Of a stretch of DNA of 64,000 nt, positions 61,161-64,000 are shown in pieces. Under the pieces are notes generated by a model. It searched no databases. It was given only the letters and a program-made list of their open reading frames with translations, and had not been told where the DNA came from. The stretch lies in assembly GCA_002409595.1 (NCBI GenBank), contig DHNQ01000019.1:84735-148734 (forward strand). The letters run 5' to 3'. Within the stretch, counting starts at the first letter, position 1. Each line of letters starts with the position of its first letter. This DNA is from Dysgonomonas sp. UBA5412 (GTDB lineage Bacteria > Bacteroidota > Bacteroidia > Bacteroidales > Dysgonomonadaceae). The translations under genes and the position numbers were made by a program.

Positions 61161-62546
61161 ATGAAAAAGATAAACTTCTTATTCTTTCTTAGCATTATCA
61201 TCCTTAGTCCGTTTATACCGATAGATGCGCAACCATCAATAATCAAAACGAATATTCCAACCCGTCCTTTGGGGCAAACTGATGTCTTGGAATTGACTAC
61301 AGAGCCTATCCCTAATGTACGAATAGCTTTTATCGGGTTAGGAATGCGAGGACCGGGGGCAGTAGAACGAATGACACATATACCCGGAGTAGAGATCGTA
61401 GCACTATGTGATGTCTTGGAGAAAAACACTCAAAAGGCAAATGCAATACTAGAGAAGAGAGGATTACCAAAAGCTCTGGAATTTCATGGAGACACTTCCG
61501 TTTGGCACAAAGTAACCGCATTGCCAAACGTAGATCTGATATATATTGCTACCGATTGGAAATCGCATGCAACGATAGGCATACAAGCGATGAAGTATGG
61601 CAAGCATGTTGCAATAGAAGTTCCCGCAGCAATGACAATGGATGAAATCTGGTCATTGATCAATACCTCTGAAAAAACAAGGAAACATTGTATGCAGTTA
61701 GAAAACTGTGTTTATGATTTTTTTGAACTCACAACCTTAAATATGGTACAGCAAGGCTTACTCGGAGAAGTCATACATGGTGAAGGAGCTTATATACACG
61801 GGCTCCAGCCATACTGGGATCAATATTGGGACAACTGGCGAATGGAGTTTAACGAAAAGCATAGAGGAGATGTTTACCCGACACATGGTCTAGGTCCAGT
61901 ATGTCAGGCTATGAATATACACAGAGGCGATAAATTAAACTACTTAGTATCCTTGGATACAAAGGCAATTGGCAACCCCGCTTACATTAAAGAGAAAACA
62001 GGCAGAGAAGTCAAGGAGTTCAGGAATGGAGATCACACTATGACTATGATACGCACCGAAAAAGGGAAATCGATATTGATAGAGCACAATGTAACATCAC
62101 CTCGACCATACAGCAGAATGTATCAGCTAACAGGTACAAAAGGCTTTGCCAATAAATACCCAACCGAAGGCTATGCTCTTGATGGAGGTGAAATAGATTC
62201 TAAAATTGCAGCTAACCATGAAAATCTAACAGCTCATAGCTTCGTTCCCGAAGATGTAAAGAAGGTTCTTATGGAAAAATACAAACACCCCATAGTTAAA
62301 GACATCGAAGAGAAGGCAAAACAAGTCGGCGGACATGGAGGCATGGATTTCATCATGGACTATCGTTTAATCTACTGCCTTCAAAGAGGATTACCGTTGG
62401 ATATGGATGTATACGACTTAGCCGAATGGTGCTGTTTAATACCTTTGACAGAAATCTCATTAGATAATAATTCTGCGCCGGTAGAAATCCCCGACTTCAC
62501 TCGTGGAGGATGGGATAAATTGGATGGATTGAAGTTTGCCCAATAA
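61161..62546 (+). CDS. GH109-type alpha-N-acetylgalactosaminidase (Gfo/Idh/MocA fold)
   Basis: A 461-residue secreted protein with signal peptide (MKKINFLFFLSIIILSPFIPIDA-Q). The NAD-binding Rossmann domain starts VRIAFIGLGMRGPGAVERMTHIPGVEIVALCDV. EVPAAMTMDEIWSLI, LENCVYDFFELTTLNMVQQGLLGE and the C-terminal GHGGMDFIMDYRLIYCLQ are diagnostic for GH109, which uses an NAD-linked elimination mechanism rather than classical hydrolysis. It would remove terminal alpha-GalNAc from mucin or blood-group-A glycans. It is paired with a NahK-like kinase. Confidence 0.92.
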   Translation: MKKINFLFFLSIIILSPFIPIDAQPSIIKTNIPTRPLGQTDVLELTTEPIPNVRIAFIGLGMRGPGAVERMTHIPGVEIVALCDVLEKNTQKANAILEKRGLPKALEFHGDTSVWHKVTALPNVDLIYIATDWKSHATIGIQAMKYGKHVAIEVPAAMTMDEIWSLINTSEKTRKHCMQLENCVYDFFELTTLNMVQQGLLGEVIHGEGAYIHGLQPYWDQYWDNWRMEFNEKHRGDVYPTHGLGPVCQAMNIHRGDKLNYLVSLDTKAIGNPAYIKEKTGREVKEFRNGDHTMTMIRTEKGKSILIEHNVTSPRPYSRMYQLTGTKGFANKYPTEGYALDGGEIDSKIAANHENLTAHSFVPEDVKKVLMEKYKHPIVKDIEEKAKQVGGHGGMDFIMDYRLIYCLQRGLPLDMDVYDLAEWCCLIPLTEISLDNNSAPVEIPDFTRGGWDKLDGLKFAQ

Positions 62547-62576
62547 CAGAGCTTCGAATATAAAAAAAGTGCTATA

Positions 62577-62614
62577 AAAACAATAAAGCGACCTGTTGGT
62601 CGCTTTATTGTTTT
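62577..62614 (+). terminator. Intrinsic terminator of the kinase-GH109 operon
   Basis: A 17-bp perfect stem (AAAACAATAAAGCGACC / GGTCGCTTTATTGTTTT) with loop TGTT. Confidence 0.9.
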
Positions 62615-62806
62615 AGTTCAGCGGAAGCGGGGGCTTGTGAACCACACCTATCAACCATATATTATTCAATACTTTACTTGATCAGATCGCTTTGAGGTGA
62701 ACACTTTAGGAGAAGCTAATTGACAGCTATTGGCTGTTCTTTGTCCGCTATTGAATAGTGTTATTTTCCTATCGACAAATATAGTGTATTTTTATAAAAA
62801 TCATGC

Positions 62807-63655
62807 TCATTTATTATCTAATCCATCCATTCTTTCTTCGAGAAGCTTTATCAATTTATCTAAAAATAAAGTACGGCTACCTTTACGTTCTCGAATTTCC
62901 AGAAACGTGTGATAGAAGTCACCCAAATTGATATTGAAAACAGTTTCAATATATTCCGCTAGCTCTTTTATATTCGTATTGCCATTATTGAAACAACCTG
63001 CGTTATCCCATGCGTAAATCTGCTCAACAAGTTCTGCTTTTTTAGCAGTCCATGTCAGTCTTGCCTTTGGCAAATTAAATGAGTCTTGAATATTGGATTC
63101 GAGATTACTAATATGTAGGAGTTTATTGTTTACATATACCGTTAATCTCTCATTGGCAATCATCTTCGAAACCTTAAAATCAAAGCTCGTAGAGAATTTA
63201 GAGTCCCTTTCAAAGTAGAAGCAATCCTGTATTAACTGAATATCTGGCTTACCTCTTAGAAAGTAATATTTATCAAGGTGGGTACTTCCTGAACGATAAT
63301 ATTGATAGAAGTCAGCATTATTATCGAAAAAATACTTTATGCGTCCTAAAATTCCTTCTAAATAATTTTTGCGATCGATGCAACTTCCGGTGGGCATTCG
63401 CATTTCCAGATTATATATCTTTCTATGGTAAATTAGAATGCTAAAAAGTTGAGGTTTCGTCTCTTTAAAAAAGATGATTTCATCAAGCGGACTTTTAAAT
63501 GTATAATTTGAAACAAATTCTTTTAATTCATCAAATGTAGACTCCAATAATGAAATAATACTAATAGATTTCTGAAAGATATTACATTCCTCAGAATCAA
63601 TAAGCTGAATTTCTTTATTGATATTTTCTTTTATATTGCGAATAAATTGCTCCAT
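62807..63655 (-). CDS. RteC domain-containing protein
   Basis: A 282-residue protein matching RteC along its length. An N-terminal helical part (SIISLLESTFDELKEFV) is followed by HRKIYNLEMRMPTG. The winged-helix-like C-terminal domain reads LTWTAKKAELVEQIYAWDNAGCFNNGNTNIKELAEYIETVFNINLGDFYHTFLEIRERKGSRTLFLDKL. In the conjugative transposon CTnDOT, RteC activates the excision operon. Here it stands alone, with no conjugative genes in the window, and is not inside the tRNA-Leu island. It may regulate an element elsewhere or be a left-over. Confidence 0.9.
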   Translation of the reverse strand: MEQFIRNIKENINKEIQLIDSEECNIFQKSISIISLLESTFDELKEFVSNYTFKSPLDEIIFFKETKPQLFSILIYHRKIYNLEMRMPTGSCIDRKNYLEGILGRIKYFFDNNADFYQYYRSGSTHLDKYYFLRGKPDIQLIQDCFYFERDSKFSTSFDFKVSKMIANERLTVYVNNKLLHISNLESNIQDSFNLPKARLTWTAKKAELVEQIYAWDNAGCFNNGNTNIKELAEYIETVFNINLGDFYHTFLEIRERKGSRTLFLDKLIKLLEERMDGLDNK

Positions 63656-63781
63656 TGTATTATTGTATTCTGTTTTTTATGTATTAGATACCTATTTTAG
63701 ACTAGTCGAAGAAAGAATAAGTCATAATAATCGCTCAAACCTATAATTAGTTCATATAGGACATGTCTCCAACAATAGCTA

Positions 63782-64000
63782 TTACAGAGATAAGGCTATA
63801 GCCAGACCTCCTTGTTTTCCATTATAAAAAGGGCTAAAAGAGATTTGTTTGCTAAATGTACCTTTGTTCATAAACTTCCTCTGCAAATAGGGATAAAGCC
63901 AGTAAGCAGCCTTGGTGCTTAGAATACCGAGTCCGGCTCCCACAATAACATCTGCAAACCAATGTTTGTCATTATATATGTATATAATAATTGAAAAAGG
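63782..64000 (-). CDS. PAP2 family phosphatase, C-terminal end
   Basis: The frame is open from the window edge (64000) to TAA at 63782, giving the last 72 residues. YNDKHWFADVIVGAGLGILSTKAAYWLYPYLQ contains the third phosphatase motif (D-K-H-W-x-x-D-V) with its catalytic His and Asp. The enzyme dephosphorylates lipid or other membrane-associated phosphates. The N-terminus with the first two motifs lies outside the window. Confidence 0.85.
   Translation of the reverse strand, partial: PFSIIIYIYNDKHWFADVIVGAGLGILSTKAAYWLYPYLQRKFMNKGTFSKQISFSPFYNGKQGGLAIALSL

Overview
The window comes from a low-GC member of the Bacteroidota, most like Dysgonomonas, Bacteroides or a close relative. The evidence is the repeated TAnnTTTG -7 promoter box, the lack of strong Shine-Dalgarno sites, and families typical of the phylum: DUF2141, DUF6340, GH109, WbqC, RteC, CarboxypepD_reg-like proteins and a hybrid histidine kinase paired with an NtrC-type regulator. 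Most of the window is chromosome and a clean island of about 18 kb is inserted in it.

Left chromosomal part (1-18944): a DUF486 membrane protein cut by the window edge; a TPR/beta-propeller secreted protein; small envelope-stress proteins; a wHTH/membrane protein pair; DUF2141 and tandem DUF2007 proteins; a four-gene minus-strand efflux operon (TolC, HlyD, two ABC-2 permeases, no ATPase); a CarboxypepD_reg-like protein; a rhomboid; and an OmpA-type lipoprotein. A cobalamin riboswitch at 13643-13825 has its own promoter and an intrinsic terminator about 270 nt later, with no gene between them. A secreted 111-aa protein, a hybrid histidine kinase and a convergent sigma-54 activator follow. Next to the island lies the wreck of a serine recombinase gene that reads into the attachment site.

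Island (18945-37002): an integrative and mobilizable element in the 3' end of tRNA-Leu(CAA). It is bounded by a 15-bp direct repeat and carries near-identical 24-bp repeats just inside each end. It encodes a tyrosine integrase, a DUF4209-like protein with an HEPN-type R-x4-H motif, an AlbA_2/ATPase/wHTH protein with an 11-bp tandem repeat, a two-TM protein, an excisionase-like HTH protein, a D5-like primase-helicase, a Toprim primase, a candidate oriT, and MobC, relaxase and an accessory Mob protein. At the right end is a two-gene operon: a 932-aa beta-rich protein of unknown function translationally coupled to a 1611-aa DEAH/DUF1998 helicase. This architecture resembles a type III Druantia (DruH-DruE) anti-phage system. 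No conjugation machinery is present, so the element would need a helper.

Right chromosomal part (37003-64000): tRNA-Leu; GDP-mannose pyrophosphorylase and adenosylhomocysteinase; a DUF418 protein; a dapB-lepB-lepB-like-wbqC operon whose second signal peptidase has lost both catalytic residues; an Ig-like lipoprotein and a DUF3108 protein; an operon of two rhomboids and an EEP hydrolase; HU; argS; a DUF6340 lipoprotein divergent from a PIF1-like helicase; a solitary sufB; glyA; a sugar-kinase/GH109 pair probably for GalNAc use; an orphan RteC regulator; and the C-terminal end of a PAP2 phosphatase. Strong hairpin terminators separate most convergent units.
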